This document shows positions 1 to 5,013 of a stretch of DNA of 5,251 bases, piece after piece. The translations under genes were made by a program, and so were the position numbers. This DNA comes from Natronomonas sp. (GTDB taxonomy: Archaea > Halobacteriota > Halobacteria > Halobacteriales > Haloarculaceae), in the NCBI GenBank assembly GCA_007135435.1, contig SLIW01000441.1, positions 1 to 5,251 on the forward strand, read 5' to 3'. Below the pieces are notes generated by a model. That model was not told where the DNA came from, did no database searches, and saw only the letters and a program-made list of their open reading frames with translations. Position 1 is the first letter of the stretch; the number at the start of each line of letters is the position of its first letter.

Positions 1-437
1 CCGCAGAGTCCGTCGAGGTGGTCGTGACGGACATGCCGAACCCCAGCTTCGAGCCGCCGGCCGTCCACGTCGCGGTCGGCGGGACCGTCACCTGGACGGT
101 CGAGGGCCAGTACCACACCGTCACGTCGTACCATCCGGACACCTACGGGCCGCGTCGCTGGCCGGAGGACGCCGAGCCGTTCCGGAGCGGCATCCTGCGT
201 CGCCACGGTGAGTTCGAGTGGACGTTCGACCGGGAGGGCGTCTACGACTACGTCGACACGCGGTCGCTGTGTGCGCCGCACGAGGCCCTCGGCGCCGTCG
301 GCCGGGTGGTGGTCGGGTGGCCGGACCTCGACGACGAGCCCGCGATGACCCACGACGAGGCCGAGCTGCAGGGACGCGCGACCACCGTCATGCGGGAGCT
401 GAACGAGGAGACCCGGGCCGCGCTGGAGTCGCCCTGA
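1..437 (+). CDS. Cupredoxin (halocyanin/plastocyanin-like), 5' end missing
   Basis: This is the C-terminal part of a small type 1 copper protein. Its gene begins before the window; the reading frame starts at base 3 and ends with TGA at 435-437. Visible family features are the beta-strand ending in TVTWTVEG, the first copper-ligand His in QYHTV (codon 114-116), a YHP segment, the GVYDY strand, and the Cys-x-Pro-His ligand pair CAPHE (Cys codon 270-272). The core is followed by an acidic tail of about 40 residues. Such proteins carry electrons on the outer face of the haloarchaeal membrane, usually to a terminal oxidase or nitrogen-oxide reductase. Two things are odd. The position that holds the axial Met in plastocyanins (CxPHxxxGM) is Ala here (CAPHEALGA). 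There are also about five extra residues between the YDY strand and the ligand Cys. The SCO gene follows after 165 bp in the same direction, which suggests a shared role in copper respiration. The family call is firm; the partner is inferred. Confidence 0.82.
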   Translation, partial: AESVEVVVTDMPNPSFEPPAVHVAVGGTVTWTVEGQYHTVTSYHPDTYGPRRWPEDAEPFRSGILRRHGEFEWTFDREGVYDYVDTRSLCAPHEALGAVGRVVVGWPDLDDEPAMTHDEAELQGRATTVMRELNEETRAALESP

Positions 438-440
438 CCC

Positions 441-527
441 CGATCGAGAATGACCTACCTCGGTCGAGAGAGGCCCACCCCGATCGAGAATGACCTACCT
501 CGATCGAGAAAGGCCTAACCCGATTAG
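441..527. repeat. 20-bp phased direct repeats (two 40-bp units) upstream of SCO gene
   Basis: Two 40-bp units, 441-480 and 481-520, match at 36 of 40 positions. Each unit is itself two related 20-bp halves, so the real period is 20 bp: copies begin at 441, 461, 481 and 501, with a truncated fifth copy at 521 (CGATTAGGGC). The common core is CGATCGAGAA followed by a less conserved half such as TGACCTACCT or AGGCCTAACC. The block starts three bases after the cupredoxin stop and lies 80 bp before the SCO start. Twenty base pairs is close to two helical turns, so bound proteins would sit on one face of the DNA. An operator or silencer role is inference; a neutral tandem duplication is equally possible. 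Confidence 0.85.
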
Positions 528-602
528 GGCGCAACCCAGGATCGAACCCGAACATCGAACGCCATCGAGCGGCGAATCAACCGCGACCGTCGATATCCGA
601 CC

Positions 603-1466
603 ATGACACGAACACCATCCGTCGACCGCCGAAGCGTCCTGACCGCCCTCGGGACCGGAGCGGTCGCGCTGACCGCGGGCTGTGCCACACTCGATCCCCG
701 CAGCGGCGGCTACGACCACGTCGTGCTCGACCCGCCGGAGCAGTACGACCGGTTGCGCCAGGCCCGCGACGACGGGGCCCTCGCCCACCCCATCTACGGT
801 GACGAGCTCCCGGAGGTCACCGTCCCCGACGTGCTACGCGAGCGGGCCGTCTCGACCACGGACTTCGAGGGCGAGGCCCACACCCTCTACACGTTCATCT
901 TCGTGCGCTGTCACGGCGCGTGTCCGGCGCTGGTCTCGTCGCTCAGGACCGTCCAGGCCGACTCGATCGACGAGGGCTACGCCGACGACGTCGCGCTCCT
1001 GCCGGTCACCTTCGACCCGGAACACGACAACCGGGACGTGCTGGTGGACTACGGCGAGGACATGGGTGTCGAGTACGACGCCGACAACTGGTACTTCCTC
1101 CGTCCCGAGACCGAGGAGGACGCCCACCACGTGGTCGCCGAGGAGTTCGGGTGCTACTTCGAGCGGAACCCGGATTACGAGGGCAGCGACCACGACCACA
1201 GCGACGACGACCACGACGGCGGTGGCGATGACCACGACCACAGCGACGACGACCATGGTGACGACGACCACGGCGACGACGACCACGGCGGGAACGGGAA
1301 CGGGAGCGGGAACGGGAACGGCCACGACGTGATGGCCTTCCAGCACGAGTCGATGATCCTCGTCGCCAACGCCGGCGGCTACGTCGAGCGGACGTACACG
1401 GGATCGCGCCTCCCCTCGCCGGGCGACCTCGTCGACGACGTGCGGGCCATCGCCGAGGGGTGGTAG
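603..1466 (+). CDS. SCO1/SenC-family copper chaperone, Tat lipoprotein with His/Asp-rich insert
   Basis: SCO proteins deliver copper to, or reduce, the CuA centre of cytochrome oxidase and have a thioredoxin fold. The 287-residue protein starts with a Tat signal (Arg9-Arg10 in DRRSVL), a hydrophobic stretch, and a lipobox TAGC with Cys27, so it is probably a lipid-anchored protein outside the membrane. The copper site is complete: Cys103 and Cys107 in the CxxxCP motif CHGACP, and the distant ligand His248 in FQHESM. The DPE at 138-140 matches the SCO DP-x-x-D region. Between the DP region and His248 lies an unusual insert, residues 195-241, with nine His and many Asp, ending in a Gly/Asn linker. 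Cys184 is an additional cysteine. ATG 603 is chosen because the Tat motif follows at once; there is no Shine-Dalgarno site, and only a weak AT-richer patch (GAATCAA, 574-580) sits at the TATA distance. The next gene begins 3 bp after the stop, implying co-transcription. Confidence 0.92.
   Translation: MTRTPSVDRRSVLTALGTGAVALTAGCATLDPRSGGYDHVVLDPPEQYDRLRQARDDGALAHPIYGDELPEVTVPDVLRERAVSTTDFEGEAHTLYTFIFVRCHGACPALVSSLRTVQADSIDEGYADDVALLPVTFDPEHDNRDVLVDYGEDMGVEYDADNWYFLRPETEEDAHHVVAEEFGCYFERNPDYEGSDHDHSDDDHDGGGDDHDHSDDDHGDDDHGDDDHGGNGNGSGNGNGHDVMAFQHESMILVANAGGYVERTYTGSRLPSPGDLVDDVRAIAEGW
1185..1325 (+). repeat. In-frame repeats coding the His/Asp-rich loop of the SCO protein
   Basis: This stretch codes residues 195-241 of the SCO protein and is built from short in-frame repeats. 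The nine-residue block DHDHSDDDH occurs twice, residues 196-204 and 210-218, with a 42-bp period (1188-1214 and 1230-1256). It is followed by 15-bp units coding DDDHG at 1245, 1260 and 1275, the last two identical in DNA. A Gly/Asn linker of 6-bp units (GGGAAC-type) follows. All units are multiples of three, so copy number can change without breaking the frame. The composition suggests a flexible, solvent-exposed metal-binding loop; which metal is not visible. Confidence 0.85.
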
Positions 1467-1469
1467 CCC

Positions 1470-2006
1470 ATGCGCCGCAGGGAGCTGATCGCCGGCGCGG
1501 CCGGCCTCGCCGTCGCCGGCGCGGGGGCCGCGGTCGCCCTCGGCGGGGTGCGCCCGTTCGGAGATGACGTGGACGCCATCGCCGAGCACGAACTCGAGTC
1601 GATCGAGGCGCCCGGGAGCGAGGCCGGGACGGTGACCGTCCCGCGGCTCGGGTCGGTGACGCTCGTCGAGGTGTTCGCGACCTGGTGTGGCGTCTGCAGC
1701 GAGCAGATGGGCCCCATGGGCGAGGCGTACGACGCCGTCGGCGGCGACGTCCAGGTGGTCTCGGTCACGAACGAGCCGCTGGGGCGGACCACGACCCATG
1801 AGGACGTCGCGCGCTGGTGGGCCGACCACGGCGGCCGGTGGACCGTCGCCCACGATGCGGACCTCGAGCTCTCGCGGGAGCTCGACGCGACGGGCGTCCC
1901 CCTCAGCGTCGTGCTCGACGAGTCGAACGTCGTGACCTGGTCGGAGCTCGGCCGGAAGCCCGCAGACGAGCTGGTAGCGGCCGTCGACGACGCGCGGGGT
2001 GGCTGA
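1470..2006 (+). CDS. TlpA/ResA-like thioredoxin-fold protein, Tat-exported or membrane-anchored
   Basis: This 178-residue protein is a predicted extracytoplasmic thiol-disulfide oxidoreductase. Its N-terminus has Arg residues at 2-4 (MRRREL) and an Ala/Gly-rich hydrophobic segment to about residue 26, fitting a Tat signal or an uncleaved anchor; there is no lipobox Cys. The active site is FATWCGVC with Cys73 and Cys76, and the thioredoxin cis-proline is Pro144 in TGVPLSV. The dipeptide between the cysteines is Gly-Val, not the Gly-Pro or Pro-Pro of classical members, which could shift the redox potential. It sits between SCO and CcdA, 3 bp after the first and 2 bp before the second. The likely job is to pass electrons from CcdA to SCO, to the CuA site, or to apocytochrome c cysteines. 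The fold is certain from motifs; the substrate is inferred from neighbours. Confidence 0.88.
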   Translation: MRRRELIAGAAGLAVAGAGAAVALGGVRPFGDDVDAIAEHELESIEAPGSEAGTVTVPRLGSVTLVEVFATWCGVCSEQMGPMGEAYDAVGGDVQVVSVTNEPLGRTTTHEDVARWWADHGGRWTVAHDADLELSRELDATGVPLSVVLDESNVVTWSELGRKPADELVAAVDDARGG

Positions 2007-2008
2007 CC

Positions 2009-2701
2009 GTGTTCGGGGAGGGGCTCGTCGCGTCGGTCCTGTTCGCGGCCGTCGCCGGGGCGGCGACGTTCTTCGCACCGTGCTCGTACGCCCTCCTCCC
2101 GGGCTACGTCGGCTACTACGTCGCCTCGACCGGCGGCGAGCGCGCGCCGCTGGCCGGCGCGGCGCTCCGGGGCAGCGCTGCGTCGGCGGGTGCCATCGGC
2201 GTCTTCGGCGTCCTGTCAGTCGTCGCGGTGCTCGCGGGCGGCGTCCTCCAGCGGGCGCTCCCTGCGCTCGAGGTCGGCGTGGGCCTCGCGCTGGTCGTCC
2301 TGGGCCTGTGGGTGGCCTACGGAGGGACGGGGGCGATCCACGTGGCGCTTCCGCGGCGGCGCAGTTCAGTGCTCGGCTTCGCGATCTTCGGCGGGATGTA
2401 CGCCGCCGCCGCGACGGGCTGCGTCCTCCCGCTGTTCCTCGCGATCGCCCTCGGCGCGACCACCGCGTCCACCGCCGCGACCCTGGCCATCATCGGCGCC
2501 TACGCGGGGGTGTTCGCCGCGCTCATGCTCGCGGTGACCGTCGCGACGGCGGTGGGCCACGGCGTCGGCCTGGGCCGGCTCGGCCGGCACACCGATCGCC
2601 TCGTCCGGCTCGCGGGGGTCGTGCTGGTCCTCGCCGGGCTCGGCCAGCTCTGGGTGGCGGTCGCCGTGACCCCGGCGTCACCGCTGCTGACCGGGTTGTG
2701 A
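2009..2701 (+). CDS. ccdA: CcdA-type transmembrane thiol-redox transporter (DsbD core family)
   Basis: CcdA moves reducing equivalents from cytoplasmic thioredoxin across the membrane to extracytoplasmic thioredoxin-like proteins. From GTG 2009 the product is 230 residues, nearly all hydrophobic, with about six membrane segments, the usual CcdA size. Both redox cysteines are present: Cys25 in FFAPCSYALLPG (helix 1, with the expected prolines Pro24 and Pro31) and Cys138 in ATGCVLP (helix 4). The frame stays open upstream to 1817, but that part is Arg-rich and overlaps the thioredoxin gene. The GTG, 2 bp after the preceding stop, gives a normal short N-terminus running into helix 1. It is the last gene of the SCO-TlpA-CcdA run, and its stop codon lies in the first degenerate unit of the 30-bp repeat array that follows. 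Confidence 0.9.
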   Translation: MFGEGLVASVLFAAVAGAATFFAPCSYALLPGYVGYYVASTGGERAPLAGAALRGSAASAGAIGVFGVLSVVAVLAGGVLQRALPALEVGVGLALVVLGLWVAYGGTGAIHVALPRRRSSVLGFAIFGGMYAAAATGCVLPLFLAIALGATTASTAATLAIIGAYAGVFAALMLAVTVATAVGHGVGLGRLGRHTDRLVRLAGVVLVLAGLGQLWVAVAVTPASPLLTGL

Positions 2702-2825
2702 GCTGCGGAATGGTGAGCGGCACGGTGATGAGCCGCGAGGTGGCGAGCTGAGAATAGATGAGCGGCGAGGGGGCGAGCTGAGAATTAATGAGCGGCGAGG
2801 GGGCGAGTTCTGAAGTGCTGAGCCG
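2698..2825. repeat. 30-bp tandem repeat array just after ccdA
   Basis: Three clear 30-bp units occupy 2728-2757, 2758-2787 and 2788-2817. Units 1 and 2 agree at 26 of 30 positions; units 2 and 3 are identical over the first 21 bases. A degenerate unit precedes them from 2698, where GTGAGC contains the ccdA stop, and a partial one (CTGAGCCGC) follows from 2818. Every unit starts with NTGAGC, and the full ones read ATGAGC..., so a stop (TGA) overlaps a potential start (ATG). In frame, units 1 and 2 spell seven-codon mini-frames, MSREVAS-stop and MSGEGAS-stop. The strand is purine-rich. Nothing shows that these are translated. Confidence 0.85.
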
Positions 2826-2999
2826 CTACTTGGCCACGCACGAGTACCAGGAACCCGCCTGAGACGGTCGGAACGACGGTGTCACTTCGGAACTGCCTAT
2901 CGGATATCCAGGGGACGCCCGTGGCTTCTCGACAGCCGGTCCGTCCCAGTGATCGGGATCGAGGGATGGGTAGAAGCCCTGAGAGGACCAACCACGCGC
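2818..2999. other. Noncoding gap before the zinc-ribbon gene
   Basis: No convincing gene was found in this gap. Open frames exist on the - strand here, but their third positions lack the strong G/C bias of the neighbouring genes and the translations match nothing recognisable. No clear TATA element stands 25-30 nt before the ATG at 3000; GGGTAGAAG (2968-2976) is the only weak candidate. A GAGAGGA purine run at 2980-2986 is rather far from the start for a Shine-Dalgarno site. Confidence 0.5.
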
Positions 3000-3236
3000 A
3001 TGAAGTCGATCGAGGCCTCGGATCGTGAATTCGCCTGTTCGTCGTGTCTCGTGGTGGTTCCGGTCGAAGGAACCGCCGCGAAGGCGCTCCTGGAGCACGG
3101 CTGTGCCCGCTGTGGGAGCCCCGTGACCACGGAGGATTTCACCGGTATTTCCCCGGGAACGATCCAGGGATATGACGTCCGTTGCCCGTCCCGAACCTTC
3201 GTGGACCCCCGGTACAGCCCGGGGCGGGACGAGTGA
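3000..3236 (+). CDS. Small haloarchaeal zinc-ribbon protein
   Basis: This 78-residue protein has two cysteine pairs, CSSC (Cys13, Cys16) and CARCGSPV (Cys35, Cys38), separated by 18 residues. That is the layout of a small zinc ribbon. The segment AKALLEHGCARCGSPVTTEDF strongly resembles the haloarchaeal pattern of a helix ending in ENGCxxCG followed by an acidic D-F ending, seen in many small zinc-ribbon proteins of unknown role. The tail after residue 50 is Gly/Pro-rich, with one more cysteine (Cys62) and no evident fold. ATG 3000 is preferred over ATG 2949 because the extra residues look noncoding and the family usually starts just before the first Cys pair. An 11-bp inverted repeat follows the stop directly. 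Function is unknown; nucleic-acid or protein binding is typical of such ribbons but is not shown here. Confidence 0.75.
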   Translation: MKSIEASDREFACSSCLVVVPVEGTAAKALLEHGCARCGSPVTTEDFTGISPGTIQGYDVRCPSRTFVDPRYSPGRDE

Positions 3237-3279
3237 ACCGGTGGTCGTGAGTGGACGGGGTACCGGCGCGACCACCGGT
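3237..3279 (+). terminator. Perfect 11-bp inverted repeat, possible 3' hairpin of the zinc-ribbon gene
   Basis: ACCGGTGGTCG at 3237-3247 is the exact reverse complement of CGACCACCGGT at 3269-3279. The left arm begins on the base after the TGA stop (3234-3236). The stem can extend inward by a U-G and a G-C pair, leaving a loop of about 17 nt. No T-run follows, so classical U-tract termination is not supported. It may be a processing or stability hairpin, or a protein-binding palindrome. A second, smaller palindrome (CCCCGG and CCGGGG, 3207-3212 and 3219-3224) lies inside the end of the gene. Confidence 0.4.
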
Positions 3280-3301
3280 CGGTCCGCGACCATCACCCAC
3301 A

Positions 3302-3317
3302 TCGAAACCCCCTAACG
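3302..3317 (+). promoter_or_regulatory. Candidate BRE/TATA-like element of trm56
   Basis: TCGAAACCCCCTAACG resembles the haloarchaeal arrangement of a purine-rich BRE (CGAAA) followed by a TTAA-type TATA element. The TAA is centred about 26 nt before the ATG at 3340, which fits a leaderless transcript. The TATA part is weak. Confidence 0.45.
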
Positions 3318-3339
3318 CCCGCCACGAGTACCATCCATC

Positions 3340-3885
3340 ATGGAGAACGGACACGAGGTCGTCGTCCTGCGGCTGGGCCACCGCCCGGGACGGGACAACC
3401 GGATGACGACCCACGTCGGGCTCACCGCGCGGGCGCTGGGCGCCGACCGGGTCGTCATCGCGGGCGAGGCCGCGGACGCGAAGGCCACCATCGACGAGGT
3501 GACCGAGCGGTTCGGTGGCCCGTTCACCGTCGAGGTGACCGATGGCCACCGGCGGCTCCTCCGGGAGTGGCCCGGGGAGATCGCCCACCTCACCATGTAC
3601 GGCCTCCCGATCCAGGACGTCGAGTCGGCCCTCCAGGCGGGCCACGCCGAGGGCCCCCTCCTGGTCGTCGTCGGCGCCGAGAAGGTCCCGTTCGACGTCT
3701 ACGAGCACGCGGACCACAACGTCGCGGTGACGAACCAGCCCCACTCCGAGGTCGCCGGGCTGGCCGTCCTCCTCGACCGGCTCTTCGGGGGGCGCGAACT
3801 CGACCGCGAGTGGGAGGACGCGACCCACCGCATCGTCCCGACGGCGACGGGCAAGCAGGTCGAGCCGGTCGACCCCGAGGCCTGA
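3340..3885 (+). CDS. trm56: tRNA (cytidine-56-2'-O)-methyltransferase, aTrm56
   Basis: aTrm56 is an archaeal SPOUT-class enzyme that uses S-adenosylmethionine to methylate the 2'-OH of C56 in the T-loop of tRNAs. The 181-residue protein shows the family signatures in order: LRLGHRPGRDNRMTTHVGLT (10-29) at the N-terminus, with the ARALGA continuation; LTMYGLPI (84-91) in the middle; the knot region VVVGAEKVPFDVY (109-121); and NQPHSEVAGLAVLLDR (132-147), which forms the SAM-pocket helix. The length is normal for the family. ATG 3340 is the natural start, since the first conserved strand begins six residues in and a BRE/TATA-like element lies about 26 nt upstream. It appears to be a single-gene unit between two small zinc-finger genes, all on the + strand. 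No oddity was seen in the catalytic motifs. Confidence 0.95.
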   Translation: MENGHEVVVLRLGHRPGRDNRMTTHVGLTARALGADRVVIAGEAADAKATIDEVTERFGGPFTVEVTDGHRRLLREWPGEIAHLTMYGLPIQDVESALQAGHAEGPLLVVVGAEKVPFDVYEHADHNVAVTNQPHSEVAGLAVLLDRLFGGRELDREWEDATHRIVPTATGKQVEPVDPEA

Positions 3886-4140
3886 GTTGGACCCATCGAT
3901 CTCGCGTACCCGATGCCAGAAATTCCCCCGCCGGGACGAACCATTTCTCCCGTCGAAACGGCCCAGGCCGCGGTCTCACCGTGCGTGCGCGGCCAGGGCT
4001 CAGTCACGCGACAGGTGGATCCCTCCGCCTGGCCATCGACCCATCAGCGAACGGTCGACAACCCCATTGGTCCTCGACCCACGTGCCAGCGGTTGACCCA
4101 GCGGTCGACGGTCGGCGCTTCAGATGGAGCGTCCGGGCAG
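3886..4140. other. Noncoding gap between trm56 and the small four-Cys gene
   Basis: No supported gene lies in this gap. Several frames are open but lack codon bias. A GC-rich inverted repeat, GGCCGCG (3966-3972) with CGCGGCC (3988-3994), could form a 7-bp stem with a 15-nt loop. Two 12-bp direct copies, CCAGCGGTTGAC (4086-4097) and CCAGCGGTCGAC (4098-4109), lie 66 to 89 bp before the next start, and a related ACGGTCGAC occurs at 4051-4059. These could be regulator sites but are short enough to be chance in GC-rich DNA. Confidence 0.45.
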
Positions 4141-4150
4141 AAAGATTATG
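4141..4150 (+). promoter_or_regulatory. TATA-like element of the small four-Cys gene
   Basis: AAAGATTATG is a distinct AT-rich island in GC-rich surroundings. Its centre is about 29 nt before the ATG at 4175, the standard distance for a leaderless haloarchaeal mRNA. This is the main reason for choosing ATG 4175 over the in-frame ATGs at 4124 and 4148. Confidence 0.6.
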
Positions 4151-4174
4151 CGTACCGCGGGATGGGTGCGAATC

Positions 4175-4339
4175 ATGGCAGAACTCTCGTGCTCCGGATG
4201 CGACCGCGCTGTCGACGAGGCACGGGCGACGTCCATCGCGGAGTTCTACGGCATCTCCTCGCCGCCCGAGGACGCGACGTTCTGTAAGGACTGTATGCGG
4301 AAGATCCGGTCGGAGCCGGGTGCGTTCTTCATGATGTAG
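4175..4339 (+). CDS. Very small four-cysteine zinc-finger protein
   Basis: This 54-residue protein carries two CxxC pairs, CSGC (Cys6, Cys9) and CKDC (Cys37, Cys40), expected to bind one zinc ion. Between them is an acidic, Ala-rich segment with EFYGISSPPED. The C-terminus is short and ends in FFMM. Haloarchaea encode many such tiny two-CxxC zinc-finger proteins, and most lack an assigned function. The start at 4175 puts the first Cys pair at residue 6 and fits the TATA-like element at 4141-4150. The gene seems to stand alone between trm56 and the - strand membrane gene. Its 3' end overlaps, antisense, the end of a short - strand open frame. I do not recognise the exact family; the zinc-binding call rests on the cysteine spacing. 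Confidence 0.7.
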   Translation: MAELSCSGCDRAVDEARATSIAEFYGISSPPEDATFCKDCMRKIRSEPGAFFMM

Positions 4340-4496
4340 CAGTCCCCGACGTGGACACGGAGTCATCCCAGAAACCGACGGCCATCGTGGTGGCGAGGCA
4401 CAGGACCGTCCACGTCCGGTCGTCCACCCATCGGATCCCGTCGCCGCGCCCGAGGACTATCCACCCGAAAACCGGCGTCTGCCCTGATCGGGGGCC
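4329..4496 (-). pseudogene. Possible small membrane-protein gene or remnant with no normal start
   Basis: A - strand frame runs from just after a TAG (4497-4499) to TGA (4329-4331), 55 codons. It contains VFGWIVLG, then RWVDDRTW, then WTVLCLATTMAVGFW: two hydrophobic stretches split by a charged turn, like a tiny two-helix membrane protein. Its codons end in G or C far more often than those of the other frames here. There is no ATG or other common start before the first hydrophobic stretch; GTG at 4425-4427 would give only 32 residues with one helix. It lies 21 bp downstream of the 138-residue membrane gene on the same strand and overlaps the end of the zinc-finger gene antisense. A truncated or frameshifted gene, a GTG-started microprotein, or chance are all open. 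Confidence 0.3.
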
Positions 4497-4517
4497 CTAC
4501 CCCGCTCCATCTGGAGG

Positions 4518-4934
4518 CTACTCCTCGAGGACGGCCCCCGCGACGCCGACGGCGAAGCCGGCGGTCGACCACACGAATCCCATCATCGCCAGCGCGATCG
4601 AGAAGGCGAGCAGTGGGTCGTCCTCGCCGGTGAATATTCCGGCCTCGAACGCGCCGCCGAGGGTCACGACCACGAAGAAGGCGACGCCGGTCGCGACCCC
4701 GGCGACGGCCGCCGCCGGGTAGCCCATCCGACCCCACCCGCAGATCCCGCCGGCGATCGCCGGCAACAGCCCGTAGGTGGCGGCGAAGATGAACACCACC
4801 GGCGTCCCGGTGACGCCGAGCAGGCCGGCACCACCCACCGAGAGCGCGGCCAGGACCGCGGCGGCGGCCGCGACGACCGCCCCTCGGCGGGGGCGCTCCC
4901 CGTAGACGTACGGGCCGAGTCGGTCGAGGTCCAT
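4518..4934 (-). CDS. Four-helix membrane protein of unknown function
   Basis: This 138-residue protein has a short charged N-terminus (MDLDRLGPYVYGERPRRG) and four predicted membrane helices at about 18-41, 45-66, 72-96 and 107-134. It ends in LEE. The loops are short; the longest, FEAGIFTGEDDP, lies between helices 3 and 4 and is acidic. The Arg-rich stretch before helix 1 suggests a cytoplasmic N-terminus. There are no catalytic motifs, no metal-ligand cluster and no signal peptide, and I do not recognise a named family. The ATG at 4934 is supported by a TTAA element 25-28 nt upstream on this strand and by the charged start just before helix 1. It is divergent from tfe and convergent with the small zinc-finger gene. 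Confidence 0.75.
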   Translation of the reverse strand: MDLDRLGPYVYGERPRRGAVVAAAAAVLAALSVGGAGLLGVTGTPVVFIFAATYGLLPAIAGGICGWGRMGYPAAAVAGVATGVAFFVVVTLGGAFEAGIFTGEDDPLLAFSIALAMMGFVWSTAGFAVGVAGAVLEE

Positions 4935-4956
4935 GACTCGTGTCGGAAGCCGCGGA

Positions 4957-4965
4957 GGTTAAGTG
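4957..4965 (-). promoter_or_regulatory. TATA-like element of the membrane-protein gene
   Basis: On the - strand this reads CACTTAACC, with the TTAA core about 27 nt before the ATG at 4934. That spacing fits leaderless transcription. The surrounding sequence is GC-rich, so the AT island stands out. Confidence 0.5.
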
Positions 4966-4989
4966 ACCCGACAGCGGTAGACGGCGGCG

Positions 4990-5013
4990 TCGACGGCGAC
5001 CTCGACGGCGACC
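4990..5013. repeat. Two perfect 12-bp tandem copies
   Basis: TCGACGGCGACC occurs twice back to back (4990-5001, 5002-5013), with a degenerate GACGGCGG just before. On the - strand the repeat lies in a short frame, ATG at 5015 to TAA at 4959, reading MVAVEVAVDAAVYRCRVT, whose codons nearly all end in C or G. Whether this is a peptide, a gene remnant or only a repeat effect cannot be told. Confidence 0.5.

Noticed and set aside
1175..1369. - strand frame rich in Trp, Ser and Pro opposite the His/Asp-rich insert
   Set aside because: It is only the complement of the GAC/CAC repeats; there is no start context or family resemblance.
1817..2008. Upstream extension of ccdA to ATG 1817
   Set aside because: The extra 64 residues are Arg-rich, overlap the thioredoxin gene in another frame and would put a highly charged region before helix 1. 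GTG 2009 fits the operon spacing.
834..2078. Long - strand open frame of 414 codons
   Set aside because: It is antisense to the SCO and thioredoxin genes, which have complete motifs; its translation is Arg/Pro/Val-rich with no recognisable domain. Long antisense frames are normal in high-GC DNA.
2698..2825. Possible CRISPR array
   Set aside because: The units are directly adjacent with no unique spacers and no palindromic repeat; it is a plain tandem array.
2826..3302. - strand frame of 158 codons
   Set aside because: It is antisense to the zinc-ribbon gene, with poor codon bias and no motifs.
3966..3994. 7-bp GC hairpin after trm56 as a terminator
   Set aside because: It lies 80 bp after the stop, has a 15-nt loop and no T-run. 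Short GC palindromes are expected by chance here.
3567..4334. + strand frame of 255 codons
   Set aside because: It overlaps trm56 in a different frame and is Arg/Pro-rich, typical of a shadow frame.
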